This document shows, piece after piece, positions 24,103 to 32,840 of a stretch of DNA of 47,409 nucleotides (position 1 is its first letter; every line of letters begins with the position of its first letter). This DNA is from Brevibacillus migulae (GTDB lineage Bacteria; Bacillota; Bacilli; Brevibacillales; Brevibacillaceae). A program made the position numbers and the translations under genes. The DNA lies in NCBI RefSeq assembly GCF_004521915.1, contig NZ_SDKD01000027.1:1-47409 (forward strand), in the 5' to 3' direction. A model generated the notes under the pieces. It was given only the letters and a program-made list of their open reading frames with translations, was not told the origin of the DNA and searched no databases.

Positions 24103-24303
24103 TCATTGCGTCGTTACGCGATAAAGCAAAGAGAGTCCTGCCAGAAAAAAAGCAAAGCCCAACAGGAAGAACGTATTGGCCCGTTGCTTGAGCCGTTTCT
24201 CGTCACCGTGCAAGTGTTTCAGCAGTCGTTTCTTCCATCGGGCTGTACGGGGCTGCCACATCACGAGCAGCCCCATTGCCATCAGGAACAAAGAGAATCC
24301 CAT
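24103..24303 (-). CDS. 66-residue membrane protein with two spans
   Basis: Two hydrophobic segments (FSLFLMAMGLLVMW and FFLLGFAFFLAGLSLLY) with a positively charged loop between them (PRTARWKKRLLKHLHGDEKRLKQR). With the loop inside, both ends are out. AGAGAGGGAACGCC precedes the ATG. It is 12 bases after the TPM-EzrA gene, so co-transcribed. I do not recognise it; its function may relate to that of its large neighbour. Confidence 0.75.
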   Translation of the reverse strand: MGFSLFLMAMGLLVMWQPRTARWKKRLLKHLHGDEKRLKQRANTFFLLGFAFFLAGLSLLYRVTTQ

Positions 24304-24315
24304 GGCGTTCCCTCT

Positions 24316-26850
24316 CTATCCTTTTTTCTTCTTCCGCAAGATCCAGCGGCTTTCCGGTTCTTCCGGCTCACCTTCCACGAGCAGTCGGGCCTCTTCCGCC
24401 AACTGATACGCTTCTTGGAAAGACAATTGGCGGAATGCTTGCTCCGCTTTTTGCAGCAATACATTCACTTCCCGATTTTGACGGCGATAACGGTTGGTGT
24501 ACTGAATCGCTCCCTCCGCAAGCTGGCAGTTGGCGATCACTTTTTCCGTCAAATTCTCCGTCTCCATGACAAACTCATTTACTTCTTCCAGCAATACTGC
24601 TACTTCAGCCAGTTCATAGCGGTACTGCTCCATCGTGGACTTGATCGTCGCCAACAGCTGAACCGATTGTTCAAAATGATATTTCAGCTGGTCGGGAATT
24701 CCGGGGAGATAGCTGCGCTTGATTTGCTGCCGCACTTTCACCAGGACGCCGGAGATGCGTTCAAGCTCATCGAGCACGTCATCCTCGGTTTCAATGATCG
24801 GCAGGTAATTCTTGCTTGGTTCCTCTTCCTCCATAGCTTGACGCCTTGGTATGACGAGCTCGTACTCTTCCTCCGGTTCGTACCTGTTCTCGGGTTCATC
24901 GTACACCTCTTCCGGTTCGTACGCTGCTTCAGGTGCGTACACTTCTTCCGGTTCGTATACGTCATCAGGTTCGTATACGTCATCAGGTTCTTCTGGCTTG
25001 CTCATCTGCTGGAGGCGCATCTGCTCTTCGTACTGTCGTTTCTTTTGTGCCCATTGCTCCTGGCGATCATCCACAGGAATCTCTATTTTCTTACCATCAG
25101 AAGCAGCCGGATCTTCTTCCGGATACTCCTCTTCATACATTTCCTCAGGAAGCATGCCATTATTACTTTCTTTAACCTCTGTCGGCACCACCTCAGCTGC
25201 AAGTTCCACCACAGCCGCGGCTGCTGGAGCAGCCTCAGCCATTCCGGCCCACGCGAGCCCTTCTCCTGTTTGTTGGTGGTCGTATTCCTTCACTTGCTCA
25301 AGCGCTGCTTCCATCTGCGGCATTTCAGCCGGTTCGACTTTTTGCGCCGCTGCTTCTCTTTGTTTGAGCACAGCTTCTTCTATGCTTTGAAAGGTCCCAT
25401 CCAGCTTGACTCGGAAAGCCTTTGCATGGGTGGCTGCCGTTTCCAGATTCCCTTCCTCCAAAGCGGTTTTGGCAGCTGTCAGCAATTGACGGGCTTGCAG
25501 CATGGCTGCATCCAATGTGGTTTGACTAAGATCATAGCCGTCTCCGAGAACCGCCGCAATCCCTTCTTCCATCTCTTTCAACTCTTCCGGCATTTCAAAC
25601 ATAACCGTTTTCACCAGTGCAGGTATTTTTTCCAATCCTTCCGCCAGTTCAGTGAGGATGGCTTGGGCATTTATCGTCGTCTCATAGGCTTTTACATCAT
25701 CCCCGGACGCTTGGGCCGATTTGACGCTTGCCCGCATCCGCTCGACTTCATCGTGCTTCGTTTTCAGCTCATGAAAGGATAGACCGTATTCCAGGCGAGC
25801 ATGATCCAGCTTGCGGCCAACGGTTTCAAACAGCTTGCCAATCTCCGGCAGAACCGCTTTGCTCTCCTTCTTGGTTTGGACAACCATGGTCATGTCCGCT
25901 TTTAACTCGGACATTTCCGTTTCAATCTGCTCAAGCAGCTCCTCTGCTTCCTCCAGCAGGCCAGTCGCCATTTGAAAGCGAAAACGGTCGCAGGCTTCCT
26001 CCGCCTCCAAAATGATCATCTCCACGTCAGGGACACGCACGCGCAGGATGTGCTCCTTGCGATTGGCCAACTGGACGTAACGCTCTTCGGTAGTACCGGA
26101 TGATCTCCGCAAGGATTTATCCACTTCGATCATGTGCAGTTTTTCTACCAATTGATCTTTCCAGTCTTCCACACGGTCTACCGATGCAAAGACCTGACGC
26201 CGGCGGATAAATGAATAGATCAGCAAGCCAAGCATGCCGATAAACAAAAACCCGATCAAATACAGCCACCACGGCAGGCTCAGCCAGAATGGCTTACTGC
26301 CATTTGCATCTGTCTGCGTTGTGGTCGTGGTTGCAGGTGCAGCCGGTGCCTTGTCCCCCGCCGCTGTGCCTTGGGAAGCGATGCGGGTCAATTCGTTATT
26401 GGTCTCGGTGATGAACATCTCGATGCCTTTGGCGTATTCCTTTTGATTCCGATATGGATCGTAAAAGGAAACGATCTTTTCATGCAGCATTTCCAGCTTG
26501 GCGCCTTTTTCGACCAACGCTTTTCCCGGGTAGACCCCGATTTGCTGCGAATTGATATCCAATACGATCATCATCGTATTTTCGTTCAAATTATAATTGT
26601 CATACAGCTTTTGCGCGTATTCATCTGGTGTCTGGGCTTCGGGCTGCGTGCTTTCAACCACGACCAGCTTATACGTCACATCCGTAAATTGCTTGGCAAA
26701 CTCGTTGAAATGCGTTTTGGCCTCATCTGATAAATAATCATCATTATCCTGAACGACTTCGTCGGTCTTTTCCGGGAAAGGTACAGCGCCCGCAGGACTG
26801 GCAAAGCAAAGCAATCCGGCCATGCACAGCAGCAACATTTTCTTCTTCAC
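24316..26850 (-). CDS. TPM-domain / EzrA-like coiled-coil fusion protein
   Basis: 844 residues. Signal peptide 1-22, then an extracytoplasmic TPM domain (about 30-160, KLVVVESTQPEAQTPDEYA, NTMMIVLDINSQQIGVYPG), a Thr/Ala linker, one membrane span (193-215) ending in RRR, and a cytoplasmic coiled coil (220-500) very like EzrA: LEAEEACDRFRFQMA, KAYETTINAQAILTELAEGLEKIPALVKTV, MPEELKEMEEGI, DGYDL. An acidic linker (505-690) holds tandem EPDDVY/EPEEVY units. The end (690-830) has the EzrA tail YANRYRR-like IQYTNRYRRQNREV. EzrA binds FtsZ and restrains Z-ring position. Normal EzrA is about 560 residues without TPM. So this is a fusion of a wall-side domain to a division regulator. Confidence 0.85.
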   Translation of the reverse strand: MKKKMLLLCMAGLLCFASPAGAVPFPEKTDEVVQDNDDYLSDEAKTHFNEFAKQFTDVTYKLVVVESTQPEAQTPDEYAQKLYDNYNLNENTMMIVLDINSQQIGVYPGKALVEKGAKLEMLHEKIVSFYDPYRNQKEYAKGIEMFITETNNELTRIASQGTAAGDKAPAAPATTTTTQTDANGSKPFWLSLPWWLYLIGFLFIGMLGLLIYSFIRRRQVFASVDRVEDWKDQLVEKLHMIEVDKSLRRSSGTTEERYVQLANRKEHILRVRVPDVEMIILEAEEACDRFRFQMATGLLEEAEELLEQIETEMSELKADMTMVVQTKKESKAVLPEIGKLFETVGRKLDHARLEYGLSFHELKTKHDEVERMRASVKSAQASGDDVKAYETTINAQAILTELAEGLEKIPALVKTVMFEMPEELKEMEEGIAAVLGDGYDLSQTTLDAAMLQARQLLTAAKTALEEGNLETAATHAKAFRVKLDGTFQSIEEAVLKQREAAAQKVEPAEMPQMEAALEQVKEYDHQQTGEGLAWAGMAEAAPAAAAVVELAAEVVPTEVKESNNGMLPEEMYEEEYPEEDPAASDGKKIEIPVDDRQEQWAQKKRQYEEQMRLQQMSKPEEPDDVYEPDDVYEPEEVYAPEAAYEPEEVYDEPENRYEPEEEYELVIPRRQAMEEEEPSKNYLPIIETEDDVLDELERISGVLVKVRQQIKRSYLPGIPDQLKYHFEQSVQLLATIKSTMEQYRYELAEVAVLLEEVNEFVMETENLTEKVIANCQLAEGAIQYTNRYRRQNREVNVLLQKAEQAFRQLSFQEAYQLAEEARLLVEGEPEEPESRWILRKKKKG
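24880..24990 (-). repeat. tandem VYEP-coding repeat
   Basis: The coding region for EPDDVY, EPEEVY, APEAAY and EPEEVYDEPENRY. Two copies of the 18-base unit GGTTCGTATACGTCATCA are identical (24950-24967 and 24968-24985), and imperfect copies flank them. A low-complexity, in-frame array, probably recent in its perfect part. Confidence 0.85.
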
Positions 26851-26878
26851 AGTAGGACATCCCCTTTAATTTCTACTT

Positions 26879-27517
26879 TCAAGGTTGAGAGGGTAATAGG
26901 ATGGAGCGCAGCAGCACGGTTACGGATTCGATCAACCATTCACAGAAGCTATCGGAAGCTGGTTCCAAATAGTAGACCTCACGAACAGACTGCGGATTCA
27001 AATAGGGGTATATCAGTAAGCTGGACATTGCCAGCAACACTTGGTCAACCGGAACTCTCACAAATTCCCCTTGGTTCATTCCCTCTTCCATAATGACTGC
27101 AAATTCATGTTTCCAGCGATGAATATAGAGCGTCATGACTTCCCGCGCAAGCATGGTTTCCACACTTAGCTCGCGCTGAATCAGACGGGTAATCGCAGAA
27201 TGATCACGTTGGAAATACACATAGAGACGCACCACATGGAGAAGCTTGTCCATCCATGTCTGACTGTCATCTTGGCGGGTTGCTTCTTCCGCAAGCAGCC
27301 GAAAAAACGTCTCGTAATAATGAGCGATCAGCACCTCGAGGACGCCTTGCTTCCCTTGAAAGTGATAGGAAATCAAAGCGAGATTCACCTTGGCCTCCAC
27401 GGCGATCTGGCGAACAGAGGTACCATCGTATCCATTGGCATCAAACAGTTTGGCGGCAGCTTCCAGTATTCGCTGTCTGGTTTGCTGCGCAGACTTCCCT
27501 TGTTCCTGTTCACTCAC
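26879..27517 (-). CDS. refZ: TetR-family regulator, RefZ-like
   Basis: 212 residues from the GTG at 27517 (AGGAG eight bases upstream); a GTG at 27526 is too close to that site. N-terminal TetR helix-turn-helix (TRQRILEAAAKLFDANGYDGTSVRQIAVEAKVNLALISYHFQGK, about 12-56). The C-terminal half resembles B. subtilis RefZ (YttP): RLIQRELSVETMLAREVMTLYI, LLIYPYLNPQSVREVYYLEP. RefZ acts on FtsZ during asymmetric septum formation in sporulation. It lies directly upstream of the TPM-EzrA gene on the same strand, which suits a cell-division role. The homology is by recollection. Confidence 0.75.
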   Translation of the reverse strand: MSEQEQGKSAQQTRQRILEAAAKLFDANGYDGTSVRQIAVEAKVNLALISYHFQGKQGVLEVLIAHYYETFFRLLAEEATRQDDSQTWMDKLLHVVRLYVYFQRDHSAITRLIQRELSVETMLAREVMTLYIHRWKHEFAVIMEEGMNQGEFVRVPVDQVLLAMSSLLIYPYLNPQSVREVYYLEPASDSFCEWLIESVTVLLRSILLPSQP

Positions 27518-27688
27518 GATTTTCACTCCTCTGCGAGGAAAATCAGACAGCCAACTGGCTCACATCCATACATTATAGTACAGATTACCTGGCAAAAAAA
27601 GCGGTCTATCCGGTAAATTCGACAGTGTTTTCCAGTATTCCTCCCCATCGCAAAGAAGTATGATGAAGAGAGATGAGAGGAGGACTTC

Positions 27689-28510
27689 ATGAAGAAAAAA
27701 ACCGTTTTCACGCTGGCACTTTTCATGATTCTGGGGGCTGTCTTCCTCATTCAAGGACGGATTGAGTCTAAAACTGCCATGCTGCCCTCACCTCCCCCTA
27801 AAGACGATAAGACGCTCACCCTGGTTACATATAATATTCGTGGTGCCCGCGACGATGCTGGCGAGGCCGATCCGGTGGCAATAGCGGACGAGCTTCGCAT
27901 GACCAACGCGGACATTATCGCCTTGCAAGAGGTGGACAATGGTCTTCCTCGATCCGATTTTGGCGATCAGGCGAAAATCATTGCGGAAAAGCTGGGCATG
28001 AACTACGTGTTCGCACCAGCCATCAACTTTCTGGTCGGTACGTATGGAAACGCCTTATTAAGTCGTTATCCGATTCTTTCCTCCACCTCCGTGGATCTAC
28101 CCTACCTGCTGGAGCCTCGCAGCCTGCTGCAGGTCGAAATGGATCTCGGCGGGCAGAAGCTCATCGTATTTACGACACACCTAGGTCTTAAAAAGTCAGA
28201 ACGCATCAAACAATTTGAATTTTTATATGATTACTTGGAGGACTACACCGGAAAACCCGTCGTCTTCATGGGCGATTTTAATACACGAGCCGATGACCCT
28301 TTGTTTACGCCCATCCGCACGCTGCTTCAGGACCCGCTCTTCAAACGGAAGCAGCGCCTGGTGACAATCAGCGGGAAGGTGACTTATGGGACCATCGATC
28401 ATATATTTTTGTCTCCGCATTTGCATGATCTTTATGCGTACGCACCGTCTTTTGGCCGCTCTGACCATTTTCCAGTGAGCATGCGTGTGGAGCTGGATGC
28501 GTGGAAATGA
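27689..28510 (+). CDS. endonuclease/exonuclease/phosphatase family protein, exported or anchored
   Basis: 273 residues. A short N-terminal hydrophobic span (VFTLALFMILGAVFLIQG) is a signal or anchor, so the domain is outside the membrane. EEP-fold motifs: TLVTYNIRG (Asn), IIALQEVDNG (metal-binding Glu), LLSRYPIL, VFTTHLGL (His), VVFMGDFNTRADDPLF (Asp, Asn), IDHIFLS and SDHFPV (catalytic Asp-His). It hydrolyses a phosphodiester of unknown substrate. ATG behind AGGAGGAC. Single gene; terminator shared with the convergent lipoprotein gene. Confidence 0.86.
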   Translation: MKKKTVFTLALFMILGAVFLIQGRIESKTAMLPSPPPKDDKTLTLVTYNIRGARDDAGEADPVAIADELRMTNADIIALQEVDNGLPRSDFGDQAKIIAEKLGMNYVFAPAINFLVGTYGNALLSRYPILSSTSVDLPYLLEPRSLLQVEMDLGGQKLIVFTTHLGLKKSERIKQFEFLYDYLEDYTGKPVVFMGDFNTRADDPLFTPIRTLLQDPLFKRKQRLVTISGKVTYGTIDHIFLSPHLHDLYAYAPSFGRSDHFPVSMRVELDAWK

Positions 28511-28546
28511 AAAAGCGCTTCATCCAACCTGCGGATGAGCGCTTTT
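28511..28546. terminator. bidirectional rho-independent terminator
   Basis: AAAAGCGCT and AGCGCTTTT, with TCATCC/GGATGA inside, pair around a short loop. Ends the EEP gene and the convergent lipoprotein gene. Confidence 0.85.
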
Positions 28547-28557
28547 ATCATTTTTGT

Positions 28558-29436
28558 CTATGGCTGTCTTGCATTTTTGCGGCCATAGTTATTCAAATAG
28601 GTTTCTACTTTGGAATGCTCGAAGACCCGCTGGTTTTGCATATCATACTCCGAGCGGATATTCATGATGACATTCGTCGGCAGCATTCGCTTCTCATCGT
28701 AATAGACCGTGTACTCCGCTTCTACTTCCATCCGATCGATAATCTCATTGATTTTGTTCTTTTGCTCTGAAGACTGGATGCGGGCTCCTTCCGGCCTTCT
28801 GTACCATTGGCTTTCCGAGAGGAGCATCGCGGCCTTCAGGTTCGGAGCATGGGCCCGGGTAGATTGGATCCTGCTGCCGCCCCCTTTGCTTTGCGCCCTC
28901 ATCTGTTCAGCAAGCCATGATTTTAGCTTGTTGGAATCCAGCAAAACGCGAAATGACTTTCGCCCGTCTTCCTTGTTATTGTCAGCCAGCGGGATGACTT
29001 TGGTGCGCATGCTGTCCATCTGTTCAAAGCTGAAAACAGGATCCCAGTTGGCAAACTCCTGCTGGAAGGACGGGTCGCCCTCAACCGATTGCCAGGATTC
29101 CCTTTCATTGAACTTGGCATACAGCTGCTGATTCTTGGAAAGCAGCGACAGCGTATTGACCTGATTTTTCTCAGGAACGGATAGCGAGACGGTCATCGCC
29201 GTTTGGTTTCCTTGCTTTACGCCAGAGAAATTCACCAAGTTTCCATTCGCTGTATTTCCAGCGAGGAGACTGGTTTTCCCATGAAATTCATAGGCTTGCT
29301 GGGCAAAAAAACGGTCACGTACTTGTTCAAAACTCCCTGCCGCGGATTGCTGGGCATTATCCCTCGTACATCCCGCAGCAGCGGTAAGCACCAACAGAAG
29401 ACACGAACTGATTAGGGCACGAGATATCCGTTTCAT
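28558..29436 (-). CDS. lipoprotein, unknown function
   Basis: 292 residues. Lipobox LTAAAGC (Cys 23) follows a signal peptide, so it is a diacylglyceryl-anchored lipoprotein. The rest is a beta-rich domain (EFHGKTSLLAGNTANGNLVNFSGVKQG, QLYAKFNERESWQSVEGDPSF) with a C-terminal AEYTVYYDEKRMLPTNVIMNI strand, recalling LppX/LolA-like lipid-binding folds. That fold call is a guess from pattern. A linker with GAR and KGGGSR runs is basic. AGGAGGGAAATGA precedes the ATG. No known family named. Confidence 0.72.
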   Translation of the reverse strand: MKRISRALISSCLLLVLTAAAGCTRDNAQQSAAGSFEQVRDRFFAQQAYEFHGKTSLLAGNTANGNLVNFSGVKQGNQTAMTVSLSVPEKNQVNTLSLLSKNQQLYAKFNERESWQSVEGDPSFQQEFANWDPVFSFEQMDSMRTKVIPLADNNKEDGRKSFRVLLDSNKLKSWLAEQMRAQSKGGGSRIQSTRAHAPNLKAAMLLSESQWYRRPEGARIQSSEQKNKINEIIDRMEVEAEYTVYYDEKRMLPTNVIMNIRSEYDMQNQRVFEHSKVETYLNNYGRKNARQP

Positions 29437-29503
29437 TCATTTCCCTCCTCCTCCCCGTTAGGTTTTCCGAGGAAGAAAAGGCTTATTCCGCTATAGCCAG
29501 GCG

Positions 29504-30502
29504 TTACAAGGAGTAGTAGATCACGCCGTCGCGTTCTTGCGTTTCCAGCTGATGCACGATCAGGAGCAGATCAATATGTCCCAAGGTCTCCGACAGCGTA
29601 AGCGGCAATTCCTTTTCATAAATCTTGGGAAATAACAGGGCCGTCAATTCATACGCAGTCTTCGCCCCATCGCGCAGAAATTGGCGCAGCGTATTCGTGC
29701 GTTCCCAATTTCGCTGCAGGCGCTGCGCGATCAATTCCCGATGCTGCGTCACGGGCTCGCCATGACCTGGCAAGATCAGCTCGATTTCTTTGCTGGCGCA
29801 CATCTCCAAGGCGGTCCGATACTGGACAAGCGTGAGCGGACGTGTATAAGACCGATTGCGCGGCGGCTCGATAAACGCATTGGAAGAGATGTTTTTGATG
29901 ATATGGTCTCCAGCGATCATGCACTTGTCTTTTTCCCGGTAAAAGGAGACGTGACTTTGCGAGTGGCCGGGCGTATAGAGAACCTGCCATTCATCCAGAT
30001 TGGGAACGGCCGCTTCATGCTTCAAATGGCCATCGATCCGGCTCGGTTCGGCGAAGGTCAGCATCTTTTGATGGTACTTTTGGATGATCAGCAGCTTCTC
30101 TTCCGGTACGCCGCATGCCCGATACAAATCGAGGAAAAATTGATCGTGAAAACTGAAAAAATCTTTGTCCTGGGCAACATACGGCGCGGCTTGCGGATGG
30201 GCATACACGATAGCCCCCGAGGCCATTCTCACTTTTTCCAGCAAACCGATATGATCCACGTGATGATGAGTCAAAATGATTTGCCGGATATCAGCAAATG
30301 AATAGCCTGCTTCCTGCAGTCCTTGCTCAAGCGCATGCCAGGCTGCTTCTGTTAACGGCCCGGCATCGACCAGCGTAGGATGCTCTCCCTCGATCAGGTA
30401 AATATTGACGGGTCCCACCGCAAAGGGCGTCGGGATTTCGAACTGCCAGATCCCTTCGGCAGCTCTGCGTGCGAGCTGCGTCGTTTTGTTCTGTTCATGC
30501 AT
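29504..30502 (-). CDS. MBL-fold metallo-hydrolase
   Basis: 332 residues. Metallo-beta-lactamase-type HHHVDHIG near 82-89 with NIYLIEGEHPTLVDAGP before it and GHSQSHVSF, MIAGDHIIK and LPGHGEPV after it. It belongs to the glyoxalase-II/RNase-Z-like fold group; substrate unknown. The ATG at 30502 is preferred: AGGGAAG lies upstream, and the in-frame start at 30553 falls inside the terminator of the GGDEF gene. Follows that gene on the same strand. Confidence 0.85.
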   Translation of the reverse strand: MHEQNKTTQLARRAAEGIWQFEIPTPFAVGPVNIYLIEGEHPTLVDAGPLTEAAWHALEQGLQEAGYSFADIRQIILTHHHVDHIGLLEKVRMASGAIVYAHPQAAPYVAQDKDFFSFHDQFFLDLYRACGVPEEKLLIIQKYHQKMLTFAEPSRIDGHLKHEAAVPNLDEWQVLYTPGHSQSHVSFYREKDKCMIAGDHIIKNISSNAFIEPPRNRSYTRPLTLVQYRTALEMCASKEIELILPGHGEPVTQHRELIAQRLQRNWERTNTLRQFLRDGAKTAYELTALLFPKIYEKELPLTLSETLGHIDLLLIVHQLETQERDGVIYYSL

Positions 30503-30540
30503 CGGTCTTCCCTGCCTTTCCTTTTCTCGCATATATACAG

Positions 30541-30567
30541 AAAAAAGGGGCATAATGCCCCTTTTTT
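30541..30567 (-). terminator. rho-independent terminator of the GGDEF gene
   Basis: AAAAAAGGGGCA and TGCCCCTTTTTT pair around TAA, directly after the GGDEF stop (30569) on the minus strand. It lies upstream of the MBL gene, which must then have its own promoter. Confidence 0.88.
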
Positions 30568-30568
30568 C

Positions 30569-32818
30569 CTACGCTAATCTCACCTGATTGCGTCCACTAT
30601 GCTTCGCGTCATAAAGAGCGATATCTGCATCGTGGAACAGCATTTCCACGCTCATGTTTTGATTTTGATCCCGATCCCATTTGGCCAAACCGCTGGAAAT
30701 GGTCACGGCAGGCACGGTTTCTGCTTCCACATTGGTGCGAATACGCTCCGCAATCGCCAAGGAAGTGGGAATATCCACCCGTGGAAGATAAATGGCCAGC
30801 TCTTCCCCGCCCCATCTAGCCGCGATATCGGATTCACGAATGCATCGGCGGATCAGATTGGATACTTGGACCAGCACTTCGTCCCCTACCTGATGCCCGT
30901 ATGTGTCGTTAATCTTTTTGAAGTAATCGATATCGATCAGGATCAGGGACCCAAACGGATCCGCTTCCAACGATTTTTGCACCCGCTCATTCAGATAACG
31001 GCGGGAGTAGAGCCCCGTTAAATTATCCGTGATCACCATGCGCTCCACTTCGTTATGGAGCATTGCATTCGTAATCGCCAGGCTGGTATGCTGCCCGAAA
31101 ATCTCCAGCAGCTTGTAATCATCAAAGCTGAAAAAATGCGGGCGCGTATCGGCCACGAGGAGAACACCGCTCACTTTGGAGTCCTGGAGCAGCGGAACCC
31201 CCATCATGGAGGAATACGGCATCAACTCGATGGAAGCAATATCCGACTGTGTCAAAATTAATGCTTGCTTGCTGCGGAACATGTCCGCAAAAGGCTCTTC
31301 CGTCGAAGAAACCGTCGCTCCCACATGCTCCGGATTGGAAGACAGCAGGACCTCGAGCCGATCTGAATCCGGAATCGTACGCAGAATGGCACAGTATTGC
31401 GCCTCAAAGGTTTCCAGGAGCATCTTGGTCACAAACTGCAGGATTTCGCCGAGATTCAAGCTCCGATTCAATTGCTGCGCCATTTGATTGATCAGACGCA
31501 GCTCGCGGATCAAATTGCGCGATTGCTGATACAGCTGCGCATTTTCAAAAGCGGTTCCCGCAGTTTCCGCCAGGTTGGAGATGTAGGTCATTTCATGATC
31601 GTTCATGGCTGCCAGCTCATTTGTTGTCAGCTGCAAAGCGCCATAGATCCCCTGCTTGCCGAGAAGAGGAGCTGCGATGACGATCCTGTGCTCGCCGTCT
31701 ACCTCCAGCCTGTCCATCACCAATCTTCCTTCCAAATAAGCCTGTGTGCTCGTTTCCGCTTCTCCCGGTTGAAAGGTCAGCGGCTTAACGGGAAGCGTGG
31801 TGTTGGTTTCAACGGTCAGGTACAGCTCTGCATCCAGATACGGATAGAGCTGGTGGATGCTGTTCATGATTTCTTCCAAAACATCATTCACATCAATGGA
31901 TGCTTGGATTTTCTTCGTTAATTGATAAAGCAGGTCTTTCTTGCGCGCATCCTGACGCAGCTCATCTGCTACGATGGCCCTCAGGATGGAGTAGCTACAC
32001 CGTTCCCCTACCTCCTGCAAAAAGGCAACGTCACGAACATCGTATTTACTAAGTGGATCTTCCGGGGACAGATGCAGCAGAAGCGCTGCAAGCGGACGTC
32101 CCTCGCAATAAATCGGGAAGACAATCAGGTGCTCATCATCCAGGACCATCGGTTTGATGACCGTATGCATCAACCGTCCAAGAAGCTGGGACAGTTGCGT
32201 CTCGTCCTTCTCCCGATCCTCCGTGGTAAAGCGCGCCTGCGATAGCAGTGTCCCATCTTTTCCAAGCATAACAGCAGAGCAATATCCTTTATCGATGACC
32301 GCAGAAATTTGCTGAATCAAACTGTTCATCAGGCTTCTGACGTTATCGTATTTGTTCACGTTCATGACGATCTCGCTCGATGCATGCTGTATGAAGGCAT
32401 CGTATCCCATGAGCACCAAGGGTTCCAGCCCATGTAAATAGGAAGCGAGATCAAAATGAATCTCATCTTTCGGAGCCAAAAGTCCAACTACGGCACGCAC
32501 GGTACCATCCGCTTCCAAAATCGGATAGATCCCGTAGAGAATGTCTGTATCGTCTTCACGCCATTCGGTTACGACGATCTTTCCGTTCTGAATGGCAGCT
32601 TCGTATCCCGGAGTATTTCTGACCAGCTCTCCTTCTTGGCAGGAAAAGGAGTGTGGACCCCAGTTTTGACCGATATGCAAGGGTATGACTTTTAGCAAGC
32701 ATCCTTCATCATCTGTCAAGAAAAGGAATCCTGGGCGATGTTCGGGCCATGATTGCAGAAAAAAGTGGGCCATGTAGGAAAAAACAGTCTCTAATTTACC
32801 CAGCATTTTACTCGCCAC
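30569..32818 (-). CDS. GAF-domain diguanylate cyclase (GGDEF)
   Basis: 749 residues, cytosolic, without membrane spans. One or two N-terminal GAF/PAS-like regions, a clear GAF domain in the middle (about 430-580, LQFVTKMLLETFEAQYCAILRTI, SLMGV-type MMGVPLLQDSKVSGVLLVAD), then GGDEF: RWGGEELAIYLP with GGEEL at 670-674, the inhibitory site RESD at 661-664 (five residues before it) and ILIDIDYFKKINDTYGH. It makes c-di-GMP from two GTP, and is product-inhibited by the I-site. The start is GTG, with GGAGAGGG upstream. No EAL domain. It opposes the HD-GYP enzyme encoded earlier in the window. Confidence 0.92.
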   Translation of the reverse strand: MASKMLGKLETVFSYMAHFFLQSWPEHRPGFLFLTDDEGCLLKVIPLHIGQNWGPHSFSCQEGELVRNTPGYEAAIQNGKIVVTEWREDDTDILYGIYPILEADGTVRAVVGLLAPKDEIHFDLASYLHGLEPLVLMGYDAFIQHASSEIVMNVNKYDNVRSLMNSLIQQISAVIDKGYCSAVMLGKDGTLLSQARFTTEDREKDETQLSQLLGRLMHTVIKPMVLDDEHLIVFPIYCEGRPLAALLLHLSPEDPLSKYDVRDVAFLQEVGERCSYSILRAIVADELRQDARKKDLLYQLTKKIQASIDVNDVLEEIMNSIHQLYPYLDAELYLTVETNTTLPVKPLTFQPGEAETSTQAYLEGRLVMDRLEVDGEHRIVIAAPLLGKQGIYGALQLTTNELAAMNDHEMTYISNLAETAGTAFENAQLYQQSRNLIRELRLINQMAQQLNRSLNLGEILQFVTKMLLETFEAQYCAILRTIPDSDRLEVLLSSNPEHVGATVSSTEEPFADMFRSKQALILTQSDIASIELMPYSSMMGVPLLQDSKVSGVLLVADTRPHFFSFDDYKLLEIFGQHTSLAITNAMLHNEVERMVITDNLTGLYSRRYLNERVQKSLEADPFGSLILIDIDYFKKINDTYGHQVGDEVLVQVSNLIRRCIRESDIAARWGGEELAIYLPRVDIPTSLAIAERIRTNVEAETVPAVTISSGLAKWDRDQNQNMSVEMLFHDADIALYDAKHSGRNQVRLA

Positions 32819-32840
32819 GTAATAAATCCCTCTCCTTTAT

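Noticed and set aside
24106..25782. 558-residue open frame on the plus strand opposite the TPM-EzrA gene
   Set aside because: It is exactly antisense to a well-supported coding region, has low-complexity Phe/Arg/His-rich sequence, no ribosome binding site and no recognisable domain.
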